The position numbers and the translations under genes are program-made. A stretch of DNA of 59,695 bases, taken from the NCBI RefSeq assembly GCF_007992435.1, contig NZ_BKAG01000048.1:1-59695 (forward strand), in the 5' to 3' direction. The notes beneath the pieces are model-generated. The model did no database searches, was not told where the DNA came from, and was given only the letters and a program-made list of their open reading frames with translations. Numbering within the stretch: position 1 is the stretch's first letter; every line of letters starts with the position of its first letter. Below, in pieces: positions 51,902-59,421 of the stretch. The DNA is from Prosthecobacter gellanilyticus. GTDB lineage: Bacteria; Verrucomicrobiota; Verrucomicrobiia; Verrucomicrobiales; Verrucomicrobiaceae.

Positions 51902-52336
51902 ATGACAGAAACCATCCTCAAACGTGTCCTTCTGGCCGTGCTGGTCGTGGTCTTGCCGCTCGGCTTTCAAAGCGCGACAAGCTATGAGACCACCGCCGCC
52001 CGGGAGTATGTGACCTGGTTTGGAATGCGCCTCACCCCCTACAAGGTCACGGAGAACGACCTGTCCCTGTGGCTCAAAAACACCGTCGGCCACCACCCGG
52101 CGACCGACGAGTGGACACAGACCACCCTCGGGGTGTGGTGGTTTCCTGGGAAGATTGGGACACCGCCAGGGAACTGGCTCTTAGGGAGGCACCTGCATGA
52201 CTGCTATGTCGCCGCCAGATCAGACACCGAGAGGCAGAAGATCCTGGGATTTGCACGCCAGCTCGTGGAGGCAAAGTCCCCTTATGAGAAGTCCCTGGTC
52301 AATGAGCGCTGGAATGTGGCTTTGCCAGAGCTCTGA
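51902..52336 (+). CDS. Hypothetical membrane-anchored or exported protein
   Basis: Protein of 144 aa, not recognised. The N-terminus (ILKRVLLAVLVVVLPLGFQS) is a signal peptide or single anchor; the remaining 115 residues are expected outside the cytoplasm and contain two aromatic stretches (YVTWFGMRLTPYKV; LGVWWFPGKIGTPPGNWLLG) and a charged helical tail. It follows the 149-aa gene after 29 bp, and both may belong to the UDP-glucose dehydrogenase transcript. No family can be named. Confidence 0.6.
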   Translation: MTETILKRVLLAVLVVVLPLGFQSATSYETTAAREYVTWFGMRLTPYKVTENDLSLWLKNTVGHHPATDEWTQTTLGVWWFPGKIGTPPGNWLLGRHLHDCYVAARSDTERQKILGFARQLVEAKSPYEKSLVNERWNVALPEL

Positions 52337-52448
52337 GGCCGACTCAACCCCTGCCCGAACTCCACCTTGCCCCAAAGCTGTTCTGTGGCATGTTACCGGC
52401 TCCCCCTGTCTCCGCACCTTGGGCTCCGGCCCCTCCCCCTGACCGCTT

Positions 52449-53687
52449 GTGAACGTCCGTCGCCTTTCCGTTGAAGTCCTTGAATCCTGGCAGAAAACGC
52501 CGCGCTATGCCGCTGATCTGCTGGATGACAAAACCCGCCAGGCCACCCTCTCCGGGCCGAACGCCGCGTTTCTGCATGACATCGTGCTGACCACGCTGCG
52601 GAACCTGACCATGCTGGATCATTGGGTGGATCACCTGACCAACGGACGCCACCTGGACCACCGCACCCGCTGGGTGCTGCGCATCGGCCTCTGCCAGCTC
52701 ATGCTGCTCGGCGTGCCCTCCCATGCCGCGGTGAATGAGACCGTGGCCACCGCAGGACGTGCCTCCGGATTGGTGAATGCCGTGCTGCGCCGCGCTGGCC
52801 GCGAGATGAACACCCTCCTGGCCCAGCGCAAGGATCTGCCCCTCGCCGTGGCCTATTCCCAGCCGGAGTATCTGATCCGCCGCTGGATCAAGATCATGGG
52901 CAAGGCCAAGACCGAGGCCCTCTGCCAGTGGAACCAGGAACCTGCGGAGACCCACATCCGCCTGAACCGCCTGCATGACGAGGCCGAGGCCCGCCTCTCC
53001 AAAATCACCGGCCTGACCGCGCATGCCACGGAGGAGGACTTCTTCCTCGTCAATCCCGTCCCGCGTGAAGCCCTGAAGTCCGGCATCTGCTACGCCCAGG
53101 ACCCCAGCACCTCCATCGCCCCGAAAATGCTCGGTGCACGCCCCGGTGAAACCGTGCTGGACGCCTGCGCCGCCCCTGGCGGCAAGACCGCCCTCATCGC
53201 CCAGATGATGGTGGGAGAAGGCAAGCTCATCGCCTGCGACAGCTCCCCTGCCCGTCTGAACCGCCTGCGTGAAAACCTGACCCGCCTGCGCGTGCACCAT
53301 GCCCAGGTCATGCAGCATGATTTCCTCAGCAGTGACGCACCACCCTTTGGTGACCTGCTTTTCGATCGCATCCTGCTCGACGTGCCCTGCTCGAACACCG
53401 GCGTCATGCGCCGCCGTATCGATGTCCGCTGGCGTCTCAACGAGCCCGAGTTTGCCGAGCTGGCCCAAACCCAGCGCGGCATCGCCGAAAGCGCCCTTCG
53501 TTATCTCAAGCCCGGCGGCAGCCTCGTGTACAGCACCTGCAGCATCGACCCCGAGGAAAATCAGCAGCTCGTCAAAGCCCTCATGGCCGCGCATCCCGAG
53601 CTGGAGATGGCCGAAAGCCGCCTCGTCTTCCCGCCCAAAGACCAGATGGACGGCGCCTACGCCGCGCGCCTGGTGAAAAAAGCCTAA
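52449..53687 (+). CDS. rsmB: 16S rRNA m5C967-type methyltransferase (RsmB/Sun, NOL1/NOP2 family)
   Basis: RNA cytosine-C5 methyltransferase of 412 aa. Residues 1-140 form the NusB-like RNA-binding domain usual in RsmB (LDDKTRQATLSGPNAAFLHD; LRIGLCQLMLLGVPSHAAV). The catalytic domain has the entry CYAQDPSTSIAPKML, the SAM loop DACAAPGGKT (from Asp238), the PCS motif DVPCSNTGVMRR (Cys314) and YSTCSIDPEEN (Cys364); two cysteines in these motifs are the hallmark of m5C enzymes. RsmB modifies C967 of 16S rRNA in E. coli. The start is a GTG at 52449. The stop codon TAA is part of a GCCTAAC word. It is separated from its neighbours and followed by an 8-bp tandem repeat. Confidence 0.9.
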   Translation: MNVRRLSVEVLESWQKTPRYAADLLDDKTRQATLSGPNAAFLHDIVLTTLRNLTMLDHWVDHLTNGRHLDHRTRWVLRIGLCQLMLLGVPSHAAVNETVATAGRASGLVNAVLRRAGREMNTLLAQRKDLPLAVAYSQPEYLIRRWIKIMGKAKTEALCQWNQEPAETHIRLNRLHDEAEARLSKITGLTAHATEEDFFLVNPVPREALKSGICYAQDPSTSIAPKMLGARPGETVLDACAAPGGKTALIAQMMVGEGKLIACDSSPARLNRLRENLTRLRVHHAQVMQHDFLSSDAPPFGDLLFDRILLDVPCSNTGVMRRRIDVRWRLNEPEFAELAQTQRGIAESALRYLKPGGSLVYSTCSIDPEENQQLVKALMAAHPELEMAESRLVFPPKDQMDGAYAARLVKKA

Positions 53688-53745
53688 CCAAGAGTTTCGA
53701 GAGCCTCGACCGCGTCCCTTGAGTCCGAAGCCTTGGCGAAGGACT

Positions 53746-53809
53746 CTCCGCATCTCCGCATCTCCGCATCTCCGTGTCTCCGTGTCTCCGTGTCTCCGTG
53801 TCTCCGCGT
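53746..53809. repeat. Tandem octamer repeat (CTCCGCAT/CTCCGTGT)
   Basis: Eight units of 8 bp without interruption: three CTCCGCAT, four CTCCGTGT and one CTCCGCGT, followed by a C/T-rich run to about 53840. It lies between the rsmB stop and the start of the rhodanese-YceI gene. Homogeneous blocks of the two unit types suggest expansion by slippage. No coding potential is seen. Confidence 0.9.
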
Positions 53810-53870
53810 CTCTCCCCCCCTCCATTTCCCCATCACCCCCTCCCCGTGCCGCACGTAATGCCTGGGCACC

Positions 53871-54764
53871 ATGAAGCTCATCTCCCCTGCCGACCTCCAC
53901 GCCGCTGCCTCTCAAGCCCACATCCTGGACGTCCGGCTCGCGGATGACTTCGAGTGCTGCCACATCCCCGGGGCGGCGAACAACTGCGTGTATGAGGTGG
54001 CCTTCCATGAGCGCCTGAAGGACTCCTCCACCGCTTCACCGTCCTTCATCTGCCTCTACGGCCAGTCAGAGGCCAGCCATGAGGCCCCCATGGCCGCGGA
54101 AAAGCTGAAGCGCGCCGGGTTTGCGGATGTGCGCCTGCTTCAGGGCGGCCTCGATGCCTGGAAAAAAGCCGACCTCCCCGTGGAAGGAAAAGGCGGGCAG
54201 CAGCCCCAGCCCCTCCCGCCGCACGGTCGCAAGGAGATCGACCTCCAGGAAAGCCGGCTCGAGTGGACGGGACGCAATCTGCTGAACAAACATTGCGGCA
54301 AGATCTCCCTCAAATCCGGCCACCTGGACTTCGATCACGGCCTCGTCACCGGCGGTGAAGTCCTGATCGACATGACCGCCATCACCTGTGATGACCTGCA
54401 GGGAAATCCGCTGCATGACGTGCTCATCCACCACCTGCGCAGTGATGATTTCTTCGACACCGACCTGCATCCCGAGGCCCGCATCACCATTCGCGAGGCC
54501 AAGCCCACCGATGGCGGCACCCCCGGCTCCCCCAACCTGCAGGTCAAGGCCGACCTCACCCTCAAAGGCATCACTGCCCCTGTGGAGTTCACCGCCAGCG
54601 CTGGCATTGATGACCAGGGCCGCCCCGCCGCCCAGGCCGCCTTCGCCATCGACCGCACCCGCTGGCACGTGCTCTACGGCTCCGGCAGGTTCTTCGCCCG
54701 TCTGGCCGGGCACCTCGTGAATGACCTCATCGAGCTCCAGATCCGGCTGGTGTGCAAAACCTAG
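53871..54764 (+). CDS. Rhodanese-YceI fusion protein
   Basis: Protein of 297 aa with two parts. Residues 1-108 are a rhodanese domain (HILDVRLADDFECCHIPGA; active-site loop CLYGQSEASHEA with Cys61; GFADVRLLQGGLDAWK). Residues 120-297 are a YceI-like lipocalin-type barrel (LEWTGRNLLNKHCGKISL, GGEVLIDMTAITCDDL, SDDFFDTDLHPEARITI, ADLTLKGITAPVEF). YceI domains bind isoprenoid-like lipids in known structures and are usually exported, yet no signal peptide is visible here, so the fusion seems cytoplasmic. The two domains read as one uninterrupted frame. The rhodanese Cys is present but the loop differs from the classical CRKG form, so sulfurtransferase activity is uncertain. The combination suggests sulfur or redox handling, as inference only. 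Confidence 0.82.
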   Translation: MKLISPADLHAAASQAHILDVRLADDFECCHIPGAANNCVYEVAFHERLKDSSTASPSFICLYGQSEASHEAPMAAEKLKRAGFADVRLLQGGLDAWKKADLPVEGKGGQQPQPLPPHGRKEIDLQESRLEWTGRNLLNKHCGKISLKSGHLDFDHGLVTGGEVLIDMTAITCDDLQGNPLHDVLIHHLRSDDFFDTDLHPEARITIREAKPTDGGTPGSPNLQVKADLTLKGITAPVEFTASAGIDDQGRPAAQAAFAIDRTRWHVLYGSGRFFARLAGHLVNDLIELQIRLVCKT

Positions 54765-54860
54765 TCAAACCCGCGGAGTTCAACCATACGGGAAACACCC
54801 CAAAGGTGCCCCCGGAGGTTTATGCTTGCCAGAACACGCACTTTTTGAGACGACTTTGAA

Positions 54861-55175
54861 ATGAGCGCCACCAAGCCAGCCCCATTGACCGTTTTCAGCC
54901 TGAAAGAAGGCGTCGTCGAAAGTTCCGCCGACCAGACCCTCGTCGATGCCTTTGCGGCTGACTTCCAGGGCCTCCGTCACTACGGCAACAAAATCGGCGA
55001 ATCCCTGGACCTCGGCTCCCCATGGACCGGCCTGATCCAGGAGGACGACCTCAGCGTGGCCTATGCGTATTTCGGCGAAGGCACCAGCCCCAACGACCCT
55101 GGCGCGGGCGCCCTCATCGGCAAAAAGACCCTGCTCTATGAGCTGCTGACCAAGGTCACCACCCAGCCGAACTAA
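54861..55175 (+). CDS. Small hypothetical protein
   Basis: Protein of 104 aa, not recognised: soluble, slightly acidic, no signal peptide. Notable stretches are PLTVFSLKEGVVESSADQTL, GLRHYGNKIGESLDLG and DDLSVAYAYFGEG. It is followed after only 17 bp by the 142-aa gene, so the pair is probably one operon and may form a complex. The reading frame has the codon bias of its neighbours. Confidence 0.65.
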   Translation: MSATKPAPLTVFSLKEGVVESSADQTLVDAFAADFQGLRHYGNKIGESLDLGSPWTGLIQEDDLSVAYAYFGEGTSPNDPGAGALIGKKTLLYELLTKVTTQPN

Positions 55176-55192
55176 CTTTCCGACCACCGACC

Positions 55193-55621
55193 ATGCCTGC
55201 CAACATCACCCCTTCCCTTCGTTCGGCCATGGAGCGCCTCCGCAATGGCGGCGCCGTGAACGGTCTCCTGCTCGGCTGGCGCCGGCACATCCTCATCAAC
55301 TCCCTGCCGTATGAGGAGTTCCGCGGGGAGAAACTGCTCCACGCCGTCCATGACATGCGGAACCACTTCAGCAGTGGCGGAGACCGCACCGCGCACACCT
55401 ACTGGTTCGGCTTTGAGACCTGCCACGCCCTCGTCATTTTCCAGGGTGAATGCGTCCTCGTCATCCTGCACACCCGCGCTGAGGAGGGAGACTTCCTCCG
55501 CCGCAGCGGCCAGACCTTCCTGGAAGACAGCCAGCTCCTCATCGAGGAACTCCTGAACCCCTCCGAACGCGGCCCCGAAAACATCGAGGACCAGGAGACG
55601 AACCTCATCAGCCGGTCATAA
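55193..55621 (+). CDS. Hypothetical protein, possibly Roadblock/LC7-like
   Basis: Soluble protein of 142 aa. The order helix (LRSAMERLRNGG), strand pair (VNGLLLGWRRHILINSLP), helix (EKLLHAVHDMRNHF), strands (YWFGFETCHALVIFQG, CVLVILHTRA) and C-terminal helix (FLEDSQLLIEELL) matches a Roadblock/LC7 or profilin-like fold, as in MglB or small-GTPase regulators. This is a fold guess without a decisive motif. The acidic tail (ERGPENIEDQE) may be flexible. It is encoded 17 bp after the 104-aa gene. No Ras-like GTPase gene is adjacent. Confidence 0.6.
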   Translation: MPANITPSLRSAMERLRNGGAVNGLLLGWRRHILINSLPYEEFRGEKLLHAVHDMRNHFSSGGDRTAHTYWFGFETCHALVIFQGECVLVILHTRAEEGDFLRRSGQTFLEDSQLLIEELLNPSERGPENIEDQETNLISRS

Positions 55622-55718
55622 CTGACTGGATGCCGGGCCGAAGTCTCGCTGCCCCATGCATTGGCAGCCCGACATCGAATCACTCGGTATTGCGAGCCGG
55701 AGGATCGCTGGCCGGTAG

Positions 55719-55805
55719 CCGGTGGTGAAGCAAGCGAAGCTTGCGAGAACCACCGGTAAAACGCACAACGCCCCATGGGTTCAGGCCCGCGTCCCGGAGG
55801 GACGC
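55719..55805. repeat. REP-like hairpin pair related to the transposase flanks
   Basis: CCGGTGGT/ACCACCGG (55719-55756) encloses a second stem GCAAGC-gaa-GCTTGC (55730-55744); 33 bp further is GCGTCCC-gga-GGGACGC (55789-55805). The stretch GGTGAAGCAAGCG at 55724-55736 is identical to 43033-43045 beside the transposase gene. The cluster occupies the 213-bp gap between two converging genes (55621 and 55835). Confidence 0.75.
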
Positions 55806-55834
55806 TGGAAGCTCCGCCATCTCCCCAAACCCGC

Positions 55835-56422
55835 TCACTTCCGCCGCCAGCGCGCGCGGTTCATGCTGCGGCCCATGGCCAGCCAGTGCGCCTCAAAATC
55901 CGTGGTCGGGTAAAAGAAGGCATCCTCCGGCCAGTCCAGCCGCTCAAACTCCGGCCGCGCCGCCAGGCTGACCTGCGCGTCTTCAAAATAGACCGCGTCA
56001 TCCGTCTTCAGCAGGAACTCACCGCCCGGCATCAGCACACGCGCCAGACCGTTGAGGAACTCATCCTGGTTCACCAGCCGGCGGGGAAAGTGCTTCTTCT
56101 TCGGCCATGGGTCCGGGCACAGTAGATGCAGGCGCGAGACACTCGCCGTGGGCAGCAGCCAGCCCGTGCTGTAGCCGCTCTCCAGCCGCAGCACCTTGGC
56201 ATTCGTCAGCCCGCCGTTCCGGATCTTGCGCATGGTCTTGTGCACACGGCCCAGCATCCTTTCCAAGCCCAGGAAATCACGCTCCGGATGCTGCTTTGCC
56301 ATGCCAAAAAGGAAGGTGCCGTCCCCACAGCCCAGCTCCACCTCCAGAGGGCGGGAGGCATCAGGGAAGATCTCATCACGGCGGAGCTCGCGGAAATAGT
56401 CAGGAGGAACAAACAGGGGCAT
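55835..56422 (-). CDS. trmB: tRNA (guanine-N7-)-methyltransferase
   Basis: SAM-dependent enzyme of 195 aa that methylates G46 in the variable loop of tRNAs. The SAM-binding LEVELGCGDGTFLF, GLERMLGRVHKTMRKI and the TrmB signature LCPDPWPKKKHFPRRLV, whose Asp/Trp/Lys residues contact the tRNA, are all visible. Slightly shorter than E. coli TrmB because the N-terminal extension is missing, which is normal in many phyla. The ATG at 56422 has an AGGAAG ribosome site about nine bases upstream. It converges on the 142-aa gene, with REP-like hairpins between them. Confidence 0.92.
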   Translation of the reverse strand: MPLFVPPDYFRELRRDEIFPDASRPLEVELGCGDGTFLFGMAKQHPERDFLGLERMLGRVHKTMRKIRNGGLTNAKVLRLESGYSTGWLLPTASVSRLHLLCPDPWPKKKHFPRRLVNQDEFLNGLARVLMPGGEFLLKTDDAVYFEDAQVSLAARPEFERLDWPEDAFFYPTTDFEAHWLAMGRSMNRARWRRK

Positions 56423-56572
56423 GGGCGCGCTTCCTTTAGGCAGGATTCACCAGAATCCAGGATGAAATGTGCCTCGGGTCTCCCGCGTCTGAGCAAAAGC
56501 CGTGACTTTTTTCTCCGTGATTCGTATTTCTGATCTCAGCTCAGCCCCATCCACCTCCGTTCCGTCCCCACC

Positions 56573-57298
56573 ATGAACCGCCGCACCTTCATCACCACCG
56601 CCAGCACCGCTGCCGCCGCCACCCTCATCAGCACGCCCTCCCAGGCCGCGCTGGCCAGCATCGGCATGGAGCAGGCACCCCTGCCCTACCCGCCTGAGGC
56701 CCTCGAGCCGCACATCGATGCCGTCACCATGGGCATCCACCACGGCAAGCACCACGTGGCCTACATCACCAAGCTGGGAGATGCCCTGAAGGCCTCCAAT
56801 CTCAAGGCAGACAACGTCATCGACCTCATCACCGATCTCTCCAAGGCCCCCGCCGATCAGCAGATGGCCATCCGCAACAACGGCGGCGGCCACGTGAACC
56901 ACACCTGGTTCTGGAAGTGGATGGCCCCCGCTGGCAGCGGCCCGAAAGGCCCTGAAGGCAAGCTGGGCGAGGCCATCCAGAGCACCTTTGGCAGCATTGA
57001 CGACTTCAAGAAACTCTTTGGCGAAGCCGGCACCAAGCGCTTCGGCTCCGGCTGGGCCTGGCTCATCGTGAAGCCAGATGGCAAGCTCGCCGTCACCTCC
57101 ACCCCGAACCAGGACAACCCGCTCATGAAGGGCATCGTCGCAGACGCTGATCTCGGCACCCCCATCCTCGGTCTCGATGTCTGGGAGCACGCCTACTACC
57201 TCAAGTATCAGAACAAGCGCCCCGACTACATCGCCGCCTGGTGGAACGTGGTGAACTGGGCTGAAGTGGCCAAGGGCTACGAAGGCGCCAAGGCCTGA
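56573..57298 (+). CDS. sodA: Exported Mn-type superoxide dismutase
   Basis: Fe/Mn-family superoxide dismutase of 241 aa with an N-terminal export signal (MNRRTFITTASTAAAATL, then SQAAL); the RRTF motif fits the Tat route, useful for a cofactor enzyme. Metal ligands are present: His in MGIHHGKHH, His in GGGHVNHTWFWKW, and Asp and His in LDVWEHAYYLKY. The second-sphere Gln in TPNQDNPL is placed as in Mn enzymes (Fe enzymes usually carry Gln in the other position), so manganese is likely. The enzyme would act in the periplasm on external superoxide. It is followed by its own terminator, then by an exported rhodanese. Confidence 0.92.
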   Translation: MNRRTFITTASTAAAATLISTPSQAALASIGMEQAPLPYPPEALEPHIDAVTMGIHHGKHHVAYITKLGDALKASNLKADNVIDLITDLSKAPADQQMAIRNNGGGHVNHTWFWKWMAPAGSGPKGPEGKLGEAIQSTFGSIDDFKKLFGEAGTKRFGSGWAWLIVKPDGKLAVTSTPNQDNPLMKGIVADADLGTPILGLDVWEHAYYLKYQNKRPDYIAAWWNVVNWAEVAKGYEGAKA

Positions 57299-57326
57299 TC
57301 CGCATCGTCGATCAGCATTCACATTC

Positions 57327-57363
57327 AGGGGCGGCCAAGAGTGATCTTGCCGCCCCTTTTTTC
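57327..57363 (+). terminator. Intrinsic terminator after the superoxide dismutase gene
   Basis: GGGGCGGCCAAGA and TCTTGCCGCCCC pair with one bulged base around the loop GTGA, followed by TTTTTTC. It lies 30 bp after the stop codon and 47 bp before the next start. Confidence 0.92.
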
Positions 57364-57409
57364 ATCTCCGCCACTCCGCCACCACCTAACCATTGATACG
57401 TCAATCCCC

Positions 57410-57787
57410 ATGAAACACCTCCTCCTCACCCTGCTCTCCCTCCTTCCTGCCGTCCTCTTCGCTGTGGACAAAGTCGCCCATGTCGAGGCAGATGAAGCCG
57501 CCAAGCTCATCGCCGATGGCAAGGTCACCGTCGTCGATGTCCGCACCGCGGAAGAGTTCAAGGAAGGCCACATCAAGGGCGCGAAGAACATCGACGTCAC
57601 CGAGAACGACTTCGCTCAAAAGCTCGGCGAGCTCGACAAATCCAAGCCCGTGCTCGTCCACTGCCAGGCCGGCGGTCGCAGCACCCGCAGCCTGCTCTCC
57701 TTTGAGAAACTCGGCTTCACCCAGGTCTACCACCTCGATGGCGGCTTCAATGGCTGGACCAAGGCCGGGAAACCGTTGGAGAAGTGA
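57410..57787 (+). CDS. Exported single-domain rhodanese (PspE-like)
   Basis: Periplasmic rhodanese of 125 aa. The ATG at 57410 opens a signal peptide (MKHLLLTLLSLLPAVLFA); an upstream frame extension is ignored. The mature part has VTVVDVRTAEEFKEGHIKGA, active-site Cys85 in LVHCQAGGRSTRS, and VYHLDGGFNGWTKAG. Such proteins move sulfane sulfur between thiols; the physiological donor is unknown. The loop HCQAGGRS is the common bacterial form, so it should be active. It follows the exported superoxide dismutase gene on the same strand but behind a terminator. Confidence 0.88.
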   Translation: MKHLLLTLLSLLPAVLFAVDKVAHVEADEAAKLIADGKVTVVDVRTAEEFKEGHIKGAKNIDVTENDFAQKLGELDKSKPVLVHCQAGGRSTRSLLSFEKLGFTQVYHLDGGFNGWTKAGKPLEK

Positions 57788-58183
57788 AAAGTTCCTGAAG
57801 AAAGGACATTTGACTCGTCACGGAGATCTCGGGTTTGCAGGGCCAACGGCCCGGAACTCCTTAGCCCAGGGCAACGCCCTGGGATTACAAATCCCAGGCC
57901 TCATCTGTGAATCAGAGCGCCGAAGGTGCGATACTCGACTCCTCGGGTTCACTCGCCGACATTGCCCGAGGAGTCGAGCATCGGCCTTTCAGGCCTCCTC
58001 ACGACGAGATCGTCACTCCTCGACCTTCCCCAGGGCGTTGCCCTGGGCTGAGGAGTATCGCCTCTTTGAGGCTCCAATCAGTTTTTGCTAGGCGGCGCGA
58101 TGTCTAAACTAAGAAACCATCAAATGCTGGTGGATTGAGGGTCCATCCTTGGTCATTGGTTCCTGGTTATTGGACATTCCCTC
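57788..58183. repeat. Cluster of nested palindromes (no gene)
   Basis: This 396-bp gap has no credible gene but several hairpins: CCCAGGGC-aac-GCCCTGGG (57865-57883), its complement-type twin CCCAGGGC-gtt-GCCCTGGG (58029-58047), a perfect 14-bp stem CTCGACTCCTCGGG (57934-57947)/CCCGAGGAGTCGAG (57965-57978), and smaller GGCC-centred ones. Outer segments with GCGATACTC (left) and GAGTATCGC (right, 58054 region) also pair, so the whole array is symmetric. Confidence 0.8.
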
Positions 58184-58570
58184 ATGAGCTTCAACGATCC
58201 CAGCTTCCTCCTGAACAACCGCCGCACGGCCAACGAGCGTGAGGCGGACAAGCTCGAGTGGGAATACCGCCAGCTGCAGGCGCGCTCCTACTATCGCTGG
58301 GCCACCGCTCTCGTTGTGCTCACCCTGATCTACATCGCCCTGCCGCTCGGTCTTGAGCAGTGGCACTGGCATGTCGTCATCGGCTCCGGCGTCCTCATCA
58401 CCATCCTCGCCATCATGATGATGGTGAAAGGCGCCCTGCAGAATGCCATCATCAGCCTCGTCTTCGCCGCGGTGATCCTGCCCGGCTGGGTCAAAGTCTA
58501 TCCAAAAGTGCTTCAAGTCGCCGGTGACCAGATCAACGTCATCGTCAAAGAGTGGAAGCGCATCCTCTAA
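58184..58570 (+). CDS. Small hypothetical membrane protein
   Basis: Protein of 128 aa, not recognised. The N-terminal 40 residues are charged and helical (NNRRTANEREADKLEWEYRQ), followed by three hydrophobic segments (ATALVVLTLIYIALPLGL; VVIGSGVLITILAIMMMV; NAIISLVFAAVILPGWV) and a short helical tail (AGDQINVIVKEWKRI). This fits an inner-membrane protein with an N-terminal cytoplasmic coil. It is isolated between two palindrome-rich gaps. No function can be assigned. Confidence 0.65.
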   Translation: MSFNDPSFLLNNRRTANEREADKLEWEYRQLQARSYYRWATALVVLTLIYIALPLGLEQWHWHVVIGSGVLITILAIMMMVKGALQNAIISLVFAAVILPGWVKVYPKVLQVAGDQINVIVKEWKRIL

Positions 58571-58623
58571 AGCATGCCGCCCACGCTGGAGTCTGTGAAC
58601 GACGCTTCACGTCGAAGTCGCGA

Positions 58624-58793
58624 AGCGTCCTGGAGTGCGCCAGTCCTCTAGTCCTCTGGCGCTTTCCGACGAAGTGAGTGATCTGCCCTTCGCAAAGGAC
58701 GAAGTGACCTCGGCCAACCTTCGCACATGCACTGCGCGAAGGCTCTTGTTAGGCCTTCGAGAGTTCCGGAGGACCGGCGCACTCCAGGACGCT
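58624..58793. repeat. MITE-like palindromic element, copy 2
   Basis: Second copy of the element at 1684-1846, inverted relative to it. The arms are 58624-58663 (with a short internal duplication of GTCCTCTAG type) and 58762-58793. On the opposite strand the order is arm, a few bases, GAAGGCCTAACAA (58746-58758), as in copy 1, and TTCGTCGGAAAGC next to the other arm is also shared. It fills most of the 284-bp gap before the reductase gene. Confidence 0.75.
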
Positions 58794-58854
58794 GCCGCGA
58801 AGCCCTGAAGGCCACCTGTTTGCGAGGCCTGTCGTCATGTGCAAAGCTCCATCC

Positions 58855-59421
58855 ATGAAAACCCAGTTCTACACCGCCACCAGCCTGGACGGCTTCATCG
58901 CAACGGAGAACGACTCCCTCGAGTGGCTCTTCCCGCTCGGTGATCTGAATGCCTCCAGCTATCCCGCCTTCATCGCCGAGGTCGGCGCGCTGGCCATGGG
59001 CGCCACCACCTATGAATGGATGCTGCGCAATGCCGATCAGGTCATGGCCGAAGCAGGCTCACCCTGGCCCTACACCCAGCCCACGTGGATCTTCACGCAT
59101 CGCCAGCTGCCTTTGATCGAAGGCGCGGACATCCGTTTCGTGCAGGGAGATGTGACCAGCGTCCATGCCGACATGCGCGCCGCCGCTGGAGACAAAAACA
59201 TCTGGATCGTCGGCGGCGGAGACCTCGCCGGCCAGTTCCATGATGCCGGCCTTCTGGATGAACTCATCCTCCAGGTCGGCTCCGTCACGCTGGGAAAAGG
59301 CAGGCCTCTCTTTCCACGCCGCGTGCTGACTCCCGTCCTGCAGCTCCAATCCGTCCGCCAGATGGGCACGACGATGGTGGAGCTGAGGTATGACATCATA
59401 AAAGTGAGCGCAACAGCCTAA
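58855..59421 (+). CDS. Dihydrofolate reductase-like (RibD C-terminal) family protein
   Basis: Cytoplasmic protein of 188 aa of the RibD C-terminal/dihydrofolate-reductase superfamily (YyaP-like). Motifs are FYTATSLDGFIATENDSLEW at the start, ALAMGATTYEWML, IWIVGGGDLAGQFHDAGLLDE (nucleotide-binding loop) and LILQVGSVTLGKGRPLF. Members bind NADPH; the true substrate of this stand-alone group is unknown, and folate reduction is not expected. The ATG at 58855 is preferred over one 18 bp earlier because it opens on the first beta-strand. The stop TAA lies in a GCCTAAC word. Confidence 0.87.
   Translation: MKTQFYTATSLDGFIATENDSLEWLFPLGDLNASSYPAFIAEVGALAMGATTYEWMLRNADQVMAEAGSPWPYTQPTWIFTHRQLPLIEGADIRFVQGDVTSVHADMRAAAGDKNIWIVGGGDLAGQFHDAGLLDELILQVGSVTLGKGRPLFPRRVLTPVLQLQSVRQMGTTMVELRYDIIKVSATA

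Noticed and set aside
53746..53809. Short tandem repeats that might suggest a CRISPR array
   Set aside because: The units are 8 bp with no spacers, and there is no cas gene in the window.
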